Source of the DNA: Pseudonocardia sp. ICBG1293
GTDB lineage: Bacteria > Actinomycetota > Actinomycetes > Mycobacteriales > Pseudonocardiaceae
NCBI RefSeq assembly: GCF_020131355.1
Contig: NZ_JAHLEL010000054.1
Coordinates: 186,001-250,000 of the forward strand
DNA length: 64,000 bases
Direction of reading: 5' to 3'
Position numbers and translations under genes: made by a program. Below the pieces are notes generated by a model. That model did not search any database. It was not told the origin of the DNA and saw only the letters and a program-made list of their open reading frames with translations. Below are positions 8,191-16,616 of the stretch, piece after piece (within the stretch, counting starts at the first letter, position 1; each line of letters opens with the position of its first letter).

Positions 8191-8232
8191 GGCGTCCTCC
8201 TCTGCGCGGCGTCATCTGCGTCGAGCGGGGCA

Positions 8233-8263
8233 ACCCTGGACCCTCCCCCTGGGGCAAGGTCAA
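8233..8263 (-). promoter_or_regulatory. MerR-type promoter of the merR gene
   Basis: On the minus strand, TTGACC (8263-8258) and CAGGGT (8238-8233) are separated by 19 bases. The spacer carries an imperfect dyad resembling the one in the divergent promoter. The transcript would start near 8226 and include the Shine-Dalgarno before ATG 8190. Confidence 0.6.
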
Positions 8264-8289
8264 CGTCGCGGCATTCCCGCGATCACGGG

Positions 8290-8320
8290 TTGACCTTCCC
8301 CTCACGGGAAGCTCCATCGT
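8290..8320 (+). promoter_or_regulatory. MerR-type promoter and operator of the NTF2-like/SDR operon
   Basis: TTGACC (8290-8295) and CATCGT (8315-8320) are separated by 19 bases, the over-long spacing that MerR activators correct. The dyad CTTCCC-CTCAC-GGGAAG (8295-8311) fills the spacer. Transcription would start at about 8327, exactly at the ATG, so the mRNA is probably leaderless. Confidence 0.7.
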
Positions 8321-8326
8321 GGCGCC

Positions 8327-8668
8327 ATGTCCACAGCAGAATGGGAAGCACTCCCGGAGACCGTGAAGACGTTCATGACCGCACTCGACTCCCGGGAGCC
8401 CGATCGGGCGCTCGCCACCTTCACCTCCGATGCCGTGGTGACCGACGACGGGCGCGACCACGCGGGCACCGACGAGATCGGGGCCTGGTTGGCGTCCGCG
8501 GTCACCGAGTACACCTACACGGCCGAGTTCACCGGTGCGTCCGCGACCGAGGCGGGCGTCGACGTCGGGCAGCATCTGGAGGGCGACTTCCCGGGCGGGG
8601 TCGTCGACCTGAACTACCGCTTCACCCTCGATGGTGCGGCGATCGGTCGGCTGGTGATCGAGCCGTGA
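8327..8668 (+). CDS. NTF2/SnoaL-like protein
   Basis: This 113-residue protein has the cone-shaped NTF2-like pattern: an N-terminal helix (WEALPETVKTFMTAL), then DRALATFTSDAVVTDDGRDHAGTDEI and a curved sheet ending DLNYRFTLDGAAIGRLVIEP. Such folds act as small isomerases, dehydratases or binding proteins. There is no Shine-Dalgarno; the ATG lies six bases below the -10 box of the MerR-type promoter. It overlaps the downstream SDR gene by four bases (GTGA), so the two are co-translated and probably act on the same compound. Confidence 0.75.
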   Translation: MSTAEWEALPETVKTFMTALDSREPDRALATFTSDAVVTDDGRDHAGTDEIGAWLASAVTEYTYTAEFTGASATEAGVDVGQHLEGDFPGGVVDLNYRFTLDGAAIGRLVIEP

Positions 8669-9504
8669 CGCGGCGGTGGTTCATCACCGGTGGCTCGCCC
8701 GGCAACTTCGGGATGGCCTTCGCCGAGGCGGCGCTCGACACCGGTGACCGCGTGGTGGTGACCTCCCGGCGCCCCCGGGAGCTGGCGCCGTGGGCGGAGC
8801 GGTACGGCGACCGCGTTCTCGTCGTGCCGCTGGAACTCACCGACCCCACGCAGGTGGCGCGCGCCGTACGAGCGGCCGAGGAGCACTTCGGCGGTATCGA
8901 CGTGCTGGTCAACAACGCCGGCCGCGGCTGGTACGGATCCGTCGAGGCGATGGACGAGTCCGCGATGCGGGCGATGTTCGAGCTGAACTTCTTCGCCGTG
9001 CTGTCGGTGACGCGTGCGGTGCTGCCGGGGATGCGCGCCCGCGGCGACGGGTGGATCGTCAACGTGTCCTCGGTGGCAGGGCTCGTCCCGGCGCCCGGGT
9101 TCGGCTACTACAGCGCGACGAAGTCCGCCGTCGAAGCCGTCACCGATGCGCTGCACGACGAGGTCGCCGCCCAGGGCGTCTCCGTGCTGACCGTCGAACC
9201 GGGAGCGTTCCGCACCAACGCCTACGCCGGGTTCGCCCACGAGACCGTCGAGGAGGCGATCCCGGTCTACCACGAGATGCTGGAGCAGGTCCGGGCCGTC
9301 TTCGTCGGGATGGACGGCGTGCAGCCCGGCGACCCGCACCGCGGTGCGCGTGCGGTGATCACGGCGATGTCCCAGGATCCGCCGCCCCGCCGGCTGGTCC
9401 TGGGCAACAGCGGATACGACGCCGTGGTCGATGCGCTGGAGAAGAACCTGGCCGGCATCCGGGCGAACGAGGACCTCGCGCGCAGCGCGGACTTCCCTGC
9501 CTGA
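8665..9504 (+). CDS. short-chain dehydrogenase/reductase
   Basis: GTG 8665 overlaps the stop of the NTF2-like gene and gives 279 residues. The Rossmann glycine motif is TGGSPGNFG near the N-terminus, and NNAG is present in VLVNNAGRGW. The catalytic pair is Tyr149 and Lys153 (YYSATK), with serine in NVSSVAG. Arginines at the end of beta-2 (VVTSRRPRE) suggest NADP(H). The family oxidises or reduces small carbonyl or alcohol substrates. It is the second gene of a MerR-controlled operon, so detoxification of the inducing compound is a reasonable inference. Confidence 0.88.
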   Translation: MTRRWFITGGSPGNFGMAFAEAALDTGDRVVVTSRRPRELAPWAERYGDRVLVVPLELTDPTQVARAVRAAEEHFGGIDVLVNNAGRGWYGSVEAMDESAMRAMFELNFFAVLSVTRAVLPGMRARGDGWIVNVSSVAGLVPAPGFGYYSATKSAVEAVTDALHDEVAAQGVSVLTVEPGAFRTNAYAGFAHETVEEAIPVYHEMLEQVRAVFVGMDGVQPGDPHRGARAVITAMSQDPPPRRLVLGNSGYDAVVDALEKNLAGIRANEDLARSADFPA

Positions 9505-9612
9505 CCGCACTGCCCGGGAGGTCGTCCGGCCCGGGATCGGTGAGGGTGGGCGGCGGACGCCGGCTGCCGGCGATCCTCGCGGAGCGTGGCGCCCGCTGGC
9601 TACGCTCGGCCC

Positions 9613-11490
9613 GTGGATACCGGCGCCGGGGTCGAGGCCGCCGCCCGGCGGGTGCGGCACACCCGGCACGTCGGTGCCGCGGGCGCCCAGGTCCGTCCGG
9701 TCGTCGCGGAGTCCTGGCAGCGGGCGCTCGACCTGGGCGTCGACCTGGCCCGCTCCGCGACCTACGTCGGGCACGAACCGGGCCCCGCCGCCGGCGCCGA
9801 GGCCGACGAGGTCTTCGACCGCTTCCTCGCCGGCGCCGAGGACCTGGGCTGCTCGGTGCTGCTCGTCGACGGCGACGGGGTGGTCCGCGTCCGCCGCGAC
9901 GCCTGCCCGGACCTCGCCACGCTGCTCGACGCGGTCCTGGTCGCCCCGGGCTTCCGGATCGCCGAGCAGGACGTGGCGACGACGGCGTCCGCGCTGGTGC
10001 GGGCCACCGGTCGCGCCGCCCGGGTGGACGGCCCCGAGCACCTGCACCCCGACCTCGCCTGCCTGGCCGAGGCCGCCGCGCCGGTGCCGTCGGACAGCGA
10101 CGCGGCCCCGCAGACGGTGGTGGTCGTGGCGCACCTGTCGGCGCCGGGCGGCGGCTCGGCACTGCGCGCGGCCGTCGCCGCGGAGCTGGCCCGCCAGATC
10201 GGCGAGCACGTCCGGGACCGCGGGCACCGGGCCGGGCGGCTGCTGCACGCCCGCTTCGACGACGTCTGCGCACGGTCCGGGGCGGAGTGGGTCGTCGCGA
10301 CCGACGGCCGGGCGACCCTGTGCAGTCCCGGGTTCCGGGCCCTGCCCCGCGAGGACCGGGACCACCTCCTCGACCGGGCGCTCGCCGACGCCGCCCTCGC
10401 CGAACCGCCGCCCGCCGGGTCCACCGCCGACCTGCCGTCGGGCCGCCGCGACGACGTCGCCACCTCCGTCGTCCGGGACGGCGGCGCCGTCGTGGGCCAC
10501 GTCAGCGCCGGGCGGCGCAGCGTGGGAGTACCGGCCGGGTCCCGGACGACGGACGCGATGCGTCGCCAGGGCTCGCACGTCGCGCCGACCGCACGCCGGG
10601 ACTTCGCGGCCGACTTCCGGGACGCACACGCGGACGGCGCCGCCGCCGAGGTGCGGCGACGCGCGAACCGGGAGCTCCTCAGCCCCTACCTGCGTGCCCG
10701 CCGCGACGTCGCGACCGCCGTCGCCGCCCGGACCAGGCACCTGCTCCTCGTCGGCGAGCCGGGGGTCGGGAAGCAGACCCTGGCGGTCGAGCAGTTCCGC
10801 CGCAGCCACCCGGCCGGGACGGTGCAGGTGCTCGACTGCGCGCGGATCGCGGAGTCCGGTGGCCCCCTCCTGCCGACGGTCCGCGGCACCGACGGGGACC
10901 GGCCCCGGCTGCTCGTCCTGCGCCGGCTCACGCTGCTCGGGTCGGTCGCCGCGCGGCGCCTCGACGAGTCGCTGCGGCTCCTGGTGTCCGCGCCGGCGGC
11001 ACCGACCGTCGTCGGCTGCATCGACACCCCCTCGGTCGACGCCACCCGGCCGTACGGGCTGCTGCTGCGGCACTTCCACGACACGGTCCGGGTGCCCGCA
11101 CTGCGGTACCGGGCCGACGAGCTCGGGGAGCTCGCGCGGTCGGTGCTGCTGTCGCTGTCCGGCGGCCGGTCGCTGAGCCTGAGCATGCAGGTGGTGCGGG
11201 TCCTGGAGGGCTACGCCTGGCCGGGGAACCTGCGCGAGCTGGAGGACGTCCTGCGCTACGTCATCGCCCGCAAGCCGGTCGGCGTCGTGCAGGCGCCGGA
11301 CCTGCCGTCGTCGTGCTTCACCGGTGGCGCGCCGCGGATGTCGATGCTGGAGGCGGCGCAGTGCGACGTGATCATCCAGGCCCTCTACGAGGCGCACGGC
11401 AACCGCTACCAGGCCGCCGAGCTGCTGGGGATCGCCCGGTCCTCGCTCTACCGCAAGATCGACGCGTTCGGGATCAGCTACATCGGCTGA
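9613..11490 (+). CDS. AcoR-like (Fis/bEBP-type) regulator lacking the sigma-54 contact loop
   Basis: GTG 9613 lies six bases below TACGCT (9601-9606) with no ribosome site, so the mRNA is probably leaderless. The 625-residue protein begins with the HTRHVGA...VVAESWQRALDLGVD start usual for AcoR/GAF activators, followed by a GAF-like sensor region. A reduced AAA+ region has Walker A GEPGVGKQT (381-389), but no GAFTGA loop and no clear DE Walker B. It ends with a Fis-type helix-turn-helix (YQAAELLGIARSSLYRKI). The alcohol dehydrogenase gene follows 148 bases downstream behind inverted repeats and is the likely target. Actinobacteria generally lack sigma-54, which fits the missing loop. Confidence 0.85.
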   Translation: MDTGAGVEAAARRVRHTRHVGAAGAQVRPVVAESWQRALDLGVDLARSATYVGHEPGPAAGAEADEVFDRFLAGAEDLGCSVLLVDGDGVVRVRRDACPDLATLLDAVLVAPGFRIAEQDVATTASALVRATGRAARVDGPEHLHPDLACLAEAAAPVPSDSDAAPQTVVVVAHLSAPGGGSALRAAVAAELARQIGEHVRDRGHRAGRLLHARFDDVCARSGAEWVVATDGRATLCSPGFRALPREDRDHLLDRALADAALAEPPPAGSTADLPSGRRDDVATSVVRDGGAVVGHVSAGRRSVGVPAGSRTTDAMRRQGSHVAPTARRDFAADFRDAHADGAAAEVRRRANRELLSPYLRARRDVATAVAARTRHLLLVGEPGVGKQTLAVEQFRRSHPAGTVQVLDCARIAESGGPLLPTVRGTDGDRPRLLVLRRLTLLGSVAARRLDESLRLLVSAPAAPTVVGCIDTPSVDATRPYGLLLRHFHDTVRVPALRYRADELGELARSVLLSLSGGRSLSLSMQVVRVLEGYAWPGNLRELEDVLRYVIARKPVGVVQAPDLPSSCFTGGAPRMSMLEAAQCDVIIQALYEAHGNRYQAAELLGIARSSLYRKIDAFGISYIG

Positions 11491-11491
11491 G

Positions 11492-11511
11492 GTGTCCCGG
11501 GGCCGGGACAC
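11492..11511. promoter_or_regulatory. inverted repeat upstream of the alcohol dehydrogenase (likely AcoR-like operator)
   Basis: Perfect 9-bp arms GTGTCCCGG and CCGGGACAC flank GG, immediately after the regulator's stop codon. The arms contain the GTGTCC/GGACAC core also found in the promoter of the Baeyer-Villiger monooxygenase at 39586-39606, which adjoins the second AcoR-like regulator. Confidence 0.6.
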
Positions 11512-11547
11512 ACGGCCGTCGCCGGGGGTCGTGCCGCCCGCGGAGTC

Positions 11548-11590
11548 GTCCCAGAACGGGACAGTCACATGCGCACTCCCGCATTAGCGT
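11548..11590 (+). promoter_or_regulatory. second operator half-pair and promoter of the alcohol dehydrogenase
   Basis: GTCCC-AGAAC-GGGAC (11548-11562) is a second, shorter dyad. TAGCGT (11585-11590), followed by CGG, looks like the -10 region and recurs in the monooxygenase promoter at 39628-39633 at a similar distance from its dyad. The leader to ATG 11639 is about 43 bases. Confidence 0.5.
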
Positions 11591-11638
11591 CGGGCCCGCC
11601 GACGCCCTCGGCACCCCTGCGACCAACGGAGTGAGCAG

Positions 11639-12685
11639 ATGAAGGCACTCGTCTACCACGGACCGGACGCCAAGGCCTGGGAGGAGGTCCCGGACCCGAC
11701 GATCCAGGACCCCACCGACGTGATCGTCAAGGTCGACACCACCACGATCTGCGGCACCGACCTGCACATCCTGCAGGGCGACGTCCCGGCCGTCACCGAC
11801 GGCCGCATCCTCGGCCACGAGGCCGTCGGCACGATCACCGCCGTCGGTGACGCCGTGTCCGGCTTCGCCGTCGGCGACCGTGTCCTCGTCCCGGCGATCA
11901 CCAAGTGCGGCCGCTGCGACTACTGCCAGCGCGGCATGCCGTCGCACTGCCAGACCGTCGGCGGGATCGGCTGGATCTTCGGCCACCTCATCGACGGCAC
12001 CCAGGCCGAGTACGTCCGGGTCCCCTACGCCGACACCTCGCTCTACGCGGTGCCGGAGTCGGTCACCGACGAGCAGGCGATCTTCCTCGCCGACTCGCTG
12101 CCGACCGGCTACGAGGTCGGTGTGCTCGCCGGGAACGTGCGGCCGGGCGACACCGTCGCCGTCGTCGGCGCAGGTGCGGTCGGGCTCTCGGCGATCCTCA
12201 CGACCGGTCTGTGGGGCGCGTCGAAGGTCATCGCGATCGACTCCAACAAGTTCCGGCTGGAGAAGGCCATCGAGTTCGGCGCCACCGACAGCGTCGAGGT
12301 GGGGCCGGGCACCGTCGCCGACGTGACCGCGCTGACCGACGGGCTCGGCGTGGACGTCGCGATCGAGGCCGTCGGCTACCCGGAGACGCTGCTGACGGCG
12401 GCGTCGCTGGTGCGCCCGGGCGGCACGATCGCCAACGTGGGTGTCCACGGCACCCCGGTGGAGCTGCCGATGCAGGACATGTGGATCTCCAACGTCACGC
12501 TGACGATGGGGCTGGTCGACACCGTGTCCATCCCGACGCTGCTCAAGATGGTCGCGGGCGGGCGGATCCCGGCGGAGAAGATGGGCACCCACTCGTTCAC
12601 CTTCGACCGGATGGACGAGGCCTACGACGTGTTCAAGAACGCCGCGGCGAACCAGGCGCTCAAGGTCGTCATCACGCCGGGCTGA
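11639..12685 (+). CDS. zinc-dependent secondary alcohol dehydrogenase
   Basis: The 348-residue protein is a medium-chain dehydrogenase. Catalytic zinc ligands are Cys38, His60 and Glu61 (ICGTDLH, LGHE); structural zinc cysteines are 90, 93, 96 and 104. The Rossmann motif is GAGAVG (177-182), and Asp after the second strand (VIAIDSN) favours NAD+. It resembles isopropanol/2-alcohol dehydrogenases that make ketones. It stands alone behind the AcoR-like gene. Its promoter shares operator and -10 elements with the monooxygenase/esterase operon at 39.7 kb, so it may feed ketones to that enzyme. The exact substrate is not readable from sequence. Confidence 0.9.
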   Translation: MKALVYHGPDAKAWEEVPDPTIQDPTDVIVKVDTTTICGTDLHILQGDVPAVTDGRILGHEAVGTITAVGDAVSGFAVGDRVLVPAITKCGRCDYCQRGMPSHCQTVGGIGWIFGHLIDGTQAEYVRVPYADTSLYAVPESVTDEQAIFLADSLPTGYEVGVLAGNVRPGDTVAVVGAGAVGLSAILTTGLWGASKVIAIDSNKFRLEKAIEFGATDSVEVGPGTVADVTALTDGLGVDVAIEAVGYPETLLTAASLVRPGGTIANVGVHGTPVELPMQDMWISNVTLTMGLVDTVSIPTLLKMVAGGRIPAEKMGTHSFTFDRMDEAYDVFKNAAANQALKVVITPG

Positions 12686-12769
12686 CGTCGCTCCACCGGG
12701 GCCCCGCCCGCGCCGGAGCCCCGCGCGGTGGTCGTCGTCGCCACCCCTTGCGTCCACGGAGCGACGGAC

Positions 12770-12800
12770 TTGACCCTGACACCGTGACAGGCACTGGGGT
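12770..12800 (+). promoter_or_regulatory. MerR-type promoter of the HEAT-repeat operon
   Basis: TTGACC (12770-12775) and TGGGGT (12795-12800) are separated by 19 bases. The spacer carries CCTGACAC-C-GTGACAGG, a near-perfect dyad. Transcription would begin at about 12808, at the ATG, giving a leaderless mRNA. The MerR-headed protein encoded second in this operon is the likely regulator. Confidence 0.7.
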
Positions 12801-12807
12801 GGTGGTC

Positions 12808-13461
12808 ATGACACCACCGGAGATCACCGCGTCCCTGTCCGCCGCCGACCCCTCGGTCCGGCTGCGGGCCGCGCTCGCCGCCGGGTCGGCCCCCGACCCG
12901 GCCCTGCTCGACGCCCTGGTGCGCCGCTGCGGGGAGGAGCCGGACTTCTTCGTCCGCGACATGCTGTCCTGGGCCCTGACCCGGCTCCCCGCCGCGGACG
13001 TGCTGCCCCGGCTCGACGCCGAGCTCGGCTCGTCGTCACCGCGGGCCAGGGCCCAGGCGCTGCACACCCTGTCCAAGATCGCCGACCCGGCGACCGCGGA
13101 CCGGGTCACGCCCGCCCTGCTGCGCGACCCCGACGACGAGGTCGCCCGCACCGCGTGGCGCACCGCCGTCGTGCTCGTTCCCGAGGCCGGGCGCACCCGG
13201 CTCGCCGAGGAGCTCGGCCGGCAGCTGGGGCGCGGCGACCGGGCGGTACGGCTGAGCCTGTCCCGGGCGCTGGCCGACCTCGGCGCGGCGGCCGACACCG
13301 TCCTCGACCGGGCCGCAGCGGGACCCGACCCGGACGTCGCCACACACGCCAGGGCGACCGTGCTGCTGCGCGAGGACCCGGCCACCGGGTTCGACGACGC
13401 CGTGGCACAGGCGCGCCGGGTGGTCGCGCTCGGCCCGGGGCACGAGGCGGCCGCGTGCTGA
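12808..13461 (+). CDS. HEAT-repeat protein
   Basis: The 217-residue protein is made of helical pairs of about 30 residues, e.g. RCGEEPDFFVRDMLSWALTR, then LHTLSKIADPATADRVTPAL and LLRDPDDEVARTAWRTAVVL. The repeated pattern (aliphatic, Arg, Ala, Ala-Leu) is that of HEAT/PBS-lyase-type repeats, which bind proteins or nucleic acid. No enzyme motif is seen. Its stop overlaps the start of the MerR-HEAT gene, so both are made together, and the two proteins may bind each other. A GTG six bases upstream is an alternative start. Confidence 0.75.
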   Translation: MTPPEITASLSAADPSVRLRAALAAGSAPDPALLDALVRRCGEEPDFFVRDMLSWALTRLPAADVLPRLDAELGSSSPRARAQALHTLSKIADPATADRVTPALLRDPDDEVARTAWRTAVVLVPEAGRTRLAEELGRQLGRGDRAVRLSLSRALADLGAAADTVLDRAAAGPDPDVATHARATVLLREDPATGFDDAVAQARRVVALGPGHEAAAC

Positions 13462-14474
13462 TCGGTGAGGTCGCGCGCCGCAGCGGGGTCAGCGTGCGGA
13501 TGCTGCGCCACTACGACGCCGTCGGTCTGCTCCGGCCGACCGGGCGGACCGTCGGCGGCTACCGCGAGTACTCCCCCGACGACGTCCGCAGGCTCCTCCA
13601 CGTGGAGGGACTGCGGACACTCGGGCTGTCCCTGGCCCAGGTCGGCGAGGCCCTGCGCGACCCGGGGTTCGACCCGTCCGGGCTGGTCGCGGACCTGGTC
13701 CGGGCCACCGAGCAGCGCCTGGAGCGGGAACGGGAGCTGCTGGCGCGGCTGCACACCGTCGACGCCACCGGTGCGGGCACCTGGACCGAGGTCGTGGACG
13801 TCGTCGGGCTGCTGCGGGCACTCGGGTCGCCGGCCGCGGGGCGCCGACAGCAGGCCGCGCTGGCTGCGGCCGACGGCCCGGCGCTGCCCGCGGAGCTGCT
13901 GGCCCGATCGGTCCTCGCCGAGTCCGACCCGCACGTCGCGGGGGCGCTGCGGTGGGCGCTGCGCTCGGCGCTGGAGCGGGCGGGCGACCCGGACGCCGCG
14001 GCCGCGGCCGCGCTCGCGGCCGGCCTGGGCTCGGACGACCCGGCCGTCCGGCGACGCGCGGTCGACGCGCTCGCCGACGCCGCGCCGGTCCCCTCGGCGA
14101 CCGCGGCACTGCTCGACGCCCTGGCCGACCCGGAGCCCCGGGTGCGCCGCCGTGCCGCGACGGCCGCCGGACGGGCCGGGGCGGGCGACGCCGTCCCGGA
14201 GCTGGTCGCGATGGTGCGCGCGGGGGACGACGACGTCGAGGCCGCCGAGATCCTGGCCGCGCTCTCGCGCGCGGACCCCTCGGTCGCCGGACGGGTCCTC
14301 GACGCGCTCACCGGCGGGCTGGACCGGACCGACCCCGCGACCCGCATCCGGGTCGCACAGGCCCTGGTCGAGCTGCCCGGACCCGGGCCGCAGGAGGTGC
14401 TGCGCCGGCTCGCCGAGGATGCCGACCGCACCGTCGCACTCGTCGCGGGGACCTTCGTCGGGCGCCGGGCCTGA
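13455..14474 (+). CDS. MerR regulator fused to HEAT repeats
   Basis: GTG 13455 overlaps the previous stop and gives 339 residues. Residues 1-70 are a MerR winged helix (LIGEVARRSGVSVRMLRHYD, GYREYSPDDV), and the dimerisation helix is at about 75-100. The effector part is not a known ligand pocket; it is a run of HEAT-like repeats from about 135 to the end (LRWALRSALERAGDP, AAGLGSDDPAVRRRAV, ALADPEPRVRRRAATAAG). The input is therefore probably a protein or macromolecule rather than a small compound. The operon promoter has the 19-bp MerR spacing and a dyad, so it should be autoregulated. Confidence 0.85.
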   Translation: MLIGEVARRSGVSVRMLRHYDAVGLLRPTGRTVGGYREYSPDDVRRLLHVEGLRTLGLSLAQVGEALRDPGFDPSGLVADLVRATEQRLERERELLARLHTVDATGAGTWTEVVDVVGLLRALGSPAAGRRQQAALAAADGPALPAELLARSVLAESDPHVAGALRWALRSALERAGDPDAAAAAALAAGLGSDDPAVRRRAVDALADAAPVPSATAALLDALADPEPRVRRRAATAAGRAGAGDAVPELVAMVRAGDDDVEAAEILAALSRADPSVAGRVLDALTGGLDRTDPATRIRVAQALVELPGPGPQEVLRRLAEDADRTVALVAGTFVGRRA

Positions 14475-14599
14475 GGGCCGCACCCGCGCGTGCGTACGCG
14501 TCACCCGGTCCCCGGGGGCCGGCGACCGACCGCCGGGCAGCGGCCGGGCACGACCGCTCGGACGGGCCGGCGGGCACGACCCGTCCGTACACTCCGTCG

Positions 14600-15475
14600 G
14601 TGGCCAGGAGCCTTCGCGACACCCTGAGCGCTCCGGCGCGTCCCGTCCTGCGGTACTGGAACGAGCTCCCCCTGCGCGTGCAGGGCCGCATCACCGTCGG
14701 CCTGCCCCTGCTCGCGGTGCTGCTCTCCGCCGGGCTGGCGCTCTCGGGCAACCTGGCGCGGGTCGACATCGAGACCGACATCCAGCGCAAGTTCGAGATG
14801 ACCGGGACGCTGGGCGACCTGACCACGCTCATGGTCGACGCCGAGACCGGTGTCCGTGGCTACCAGCTGACCGGGCAGGGACAGTTCCTCGATCCGTTCA
14901 CCGAGGCGTCGGCGGAGCTGCCCTCCGTGCTGGCCCGGCTGCGCGGGCTGGCCGAGGCCGAGCCCGGGGAGAAGCCCCGCCGGGACAAGCTCGCCCGCAT
15001 CTCCGAGCTCGAGGACCTCACCGGCAGGCAGCTGGCCGACCTCGCCCGCCAGCGCGACGTCGTCGCGGCGGGTGGGGACACCGGAGGCGAGATCCGCGGC
15101 GACCTCGCCTACGGCAAGAACCTGATGGACGGCATCCGCAGCCGGGTCGAGCAGATGCGGACCGGTGAACGGGAGCTGCTCGACGACCGGATCTCGGAGA
15201 TCAACCGGATCCGCATCCGGGACTACCTGTCGGTCGGCATCGCGCTCGCGGTCGCGGTGGCGACCCGCTTCCTCGCCTGGTACCTGCACCGCAACGGCAT
15301 TCTGCGCCGGGTGGACCGGCTCGCCGACACCGCGCGGGTCATCCGCGAGGGCGGCCCGGTGCCCGAGCCGCCGCCGGCGAAGCGGGACCGGATGGGCGAC
15401 CTCGAGCGCGAGGTCCACCTGCTGGAGCCGGCGGCCCCGGCACGGCGCGACGACGCCGTTGACGGACGGGTGTGA
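14600..15475 (+). CDS. CHASE3-domain membrane protein without a kinase domain
   Basis: GTG 14600 lies six bases below TACACT (14588-14593), suggesting a leaderless mRNA. The 291-residue protein has a first membrane helix at about 30-52 and an extracellular helical CHASE3 domain at about 52-205, including TLMVDAETGVRGYQLTGQG, the family's hallmark. A second membrane helix lies at about 212-232, then a HAMP-like linker. It ends soon after DRMGDLEREVHLLEPAAPA, with no kinase, cyclase or GGDEF module. It may be a truncated receptor or one that passes signals to a separate partner. The esterase and two-component genes downstream are separately started. Confidence 0.8.
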   Translation: MARSLRDTLSAPARPVLRYWNELPLRVQGRITVGLPLLAVLLSAGLALSGNLARVDIETDIQRKFEMTGTLGDLTTLMVDAETGVRGYQLTGQGQFLDPFTEASAELPSVLARLRGLAEAEPGEKPRRDKLARISELEDLTGRQLADLARQRDVVAAGGDTGGEIRGDLAYGKNLMDGIRSRVEQMRTGERELLDDRISEINRIRIRDYLSVGIALAVAVATRFLAWYLHRNGILRRVDRLADTARVIREGGPVPEPPPAKRDRMGDLEREVHLLEPAAPARRDDAVDGRV

Positions 15476-15518
15476 CCCGGGACACGATCAGGTGACACCC
15501 GCTGCCCGAGGAGCCCGC

Positions 15519-16607
15519 ATGAGCACCGACGCCCCCGCACCCCTCCGCGCGCCCGGCCGGCTCGGGGCCCCGTCGACGACGATCGGCGACGACCCGCGTG
15601 CCGACCCGCGGATGGTCGCGGTGCTGGAGGCCTTCGGCCTGACCGGGCACGCCGACGACGCCCCGATGGACCGCGCCGCGGGCCGCCCGGCCCTGCTCGG
15701 GTTCGTCGACGCCGTCGAGGAGGGCTTCGAGGGGTTCTTCGCCGCGCTGGCCGCGGGCTGGGCCCCGATGTCGGGGATCGACCGCACGACCCGGACCGTG
15801 CCCGGTGCCGACGGTCACGAGATCACCCTGCACGTCCACCGCCCGACCGGCGTGCCGGGACCGCTCCCGGTGGTCTACCAGGTGCACGGCGGCGGGATGG
15901 TCATGCTGGCCACCGAGGGTCCGCTCTACGTCCGCTGGCGCGACGAGCTCGCCGCGGAGGGCGCCGTCGTCGTGGGGGTGGAGTACCGCAACGGCGGCGG
16001 GCGGCTCGGGCCGCACCCGTTCCCGGCGGGTCTGGACGACTGCGTCACCGGCCTGCACTGGGTCCACGAGCACCTCGCGGAGCTGGGCGGGACGCACGTC
16101 GTGGTCACCGGGGACTCCGGCGGGGCGAACCTCGCGCTCGGCCTGGCGATCCGGGCCCGTCGCGACGGCTGGTCCGGGCGGATCGCCGGGGTGTACGCCC
16201 AGTGCCCGTACGTGCTGGGGTCCTGGGACCGGGCGCCCGCGGACCTGGCGTCGCTGTGGGAGAACGACCGCTACTGGCTCAACCGGGAGCTGTTCCCGCT
16301 GCTCGCCGAGGTCTACGACCCCGGCTCCGCGCACGCCGGGGACCCGACCTGCTGGGCCGCGGCCGCCCGCCCCGAGGACCTGCACGGTCTCCCGCCGCAC
16401 GTGATCGCCTGCGCGGAGCTGGACCCGCTGCGCGACGAGGGCCTCGCCCACCACCGGCGACTGCTCGCCGCCGGGGTCCCCTCGGTCGGTCTGGTCTACC
16501 CCGGGCTCTGCCACGTCGGCATGATCCTGTTCCGGGACGCGATGCCCGACGTCTACGCCCACGCCGTGCGCGACGTCGTCGGGTTCGCCCGGTCGGTGCA
16601 CGGCTGA
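15519..16607 (+). CDS. alpha/beta-hydrolase esterase, hormone-sensitive-lipase type
   Basis: ATG 15519 gives 362 residues behind GAGGAG. The oxyanion motif HGGG is at 123-126 and the nucleophile Ser200 in TGDSGGANLAL. A late aspartate (ACAELDPLRDEG) and histidine (YPGLCHVGM) complete the triad. This is the HSL-like (family IV) carboxylesterase arrangement, with a ~90-residue N-terminal cap that includes GFFAALAAGWAPM. It should hydrolyse short acyl esters in the cytoplasm; no signal peptide is seen. Confidence 0.87.
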   Translation: MSTDAPAPLRAPGRLGAPSTTIGDDPRADPRMVAVLEAFGLTGHADDAPMDRAAGRPALLGFVDAVEEGFEGFFAALAAGWAPMSGIDRTTRTVPGADGHEITLHVHRPTGVPGPLPVVYQVHGGGMVMLATEGPLYVRWRDELAAEGAVVVGVEYRNGGGRLGPHPFPAGLDDCVTGLHWVHEHLAELGGTHVVVTGDSGGANLALGLAIRARRDGWSGRIAGVYAQCPYVLGSWDRAPADLASLWENDRYWLNRELFPLLAEVYDPGSAHAGDPTCWAAAARPEDLHGLPPHVIACAELDPLRDEGLAHHRRLLAAGVPSVGLVYPGLCHVGMILFRDAMPDVYAHAVRDVVGFARSVHG

Positions 16608-16616
16608 GCCGACCGG

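Noticed and set aside
8614..11568. Minus-strand frame of nearly 1000 codons opposite the SDR and AcoR-like genes
   Set aside because: High G+C content removes stop codons from shadow frames; the translation is compositionally biased and matches no family.
11474..12757. Minus-strand frame across the alcohol dehydrogenase
   Set aside because: The plus-strand gene has all zinc ligands and the NAD motif; the antisense product is Asp/Gly/Arg-rich filler.
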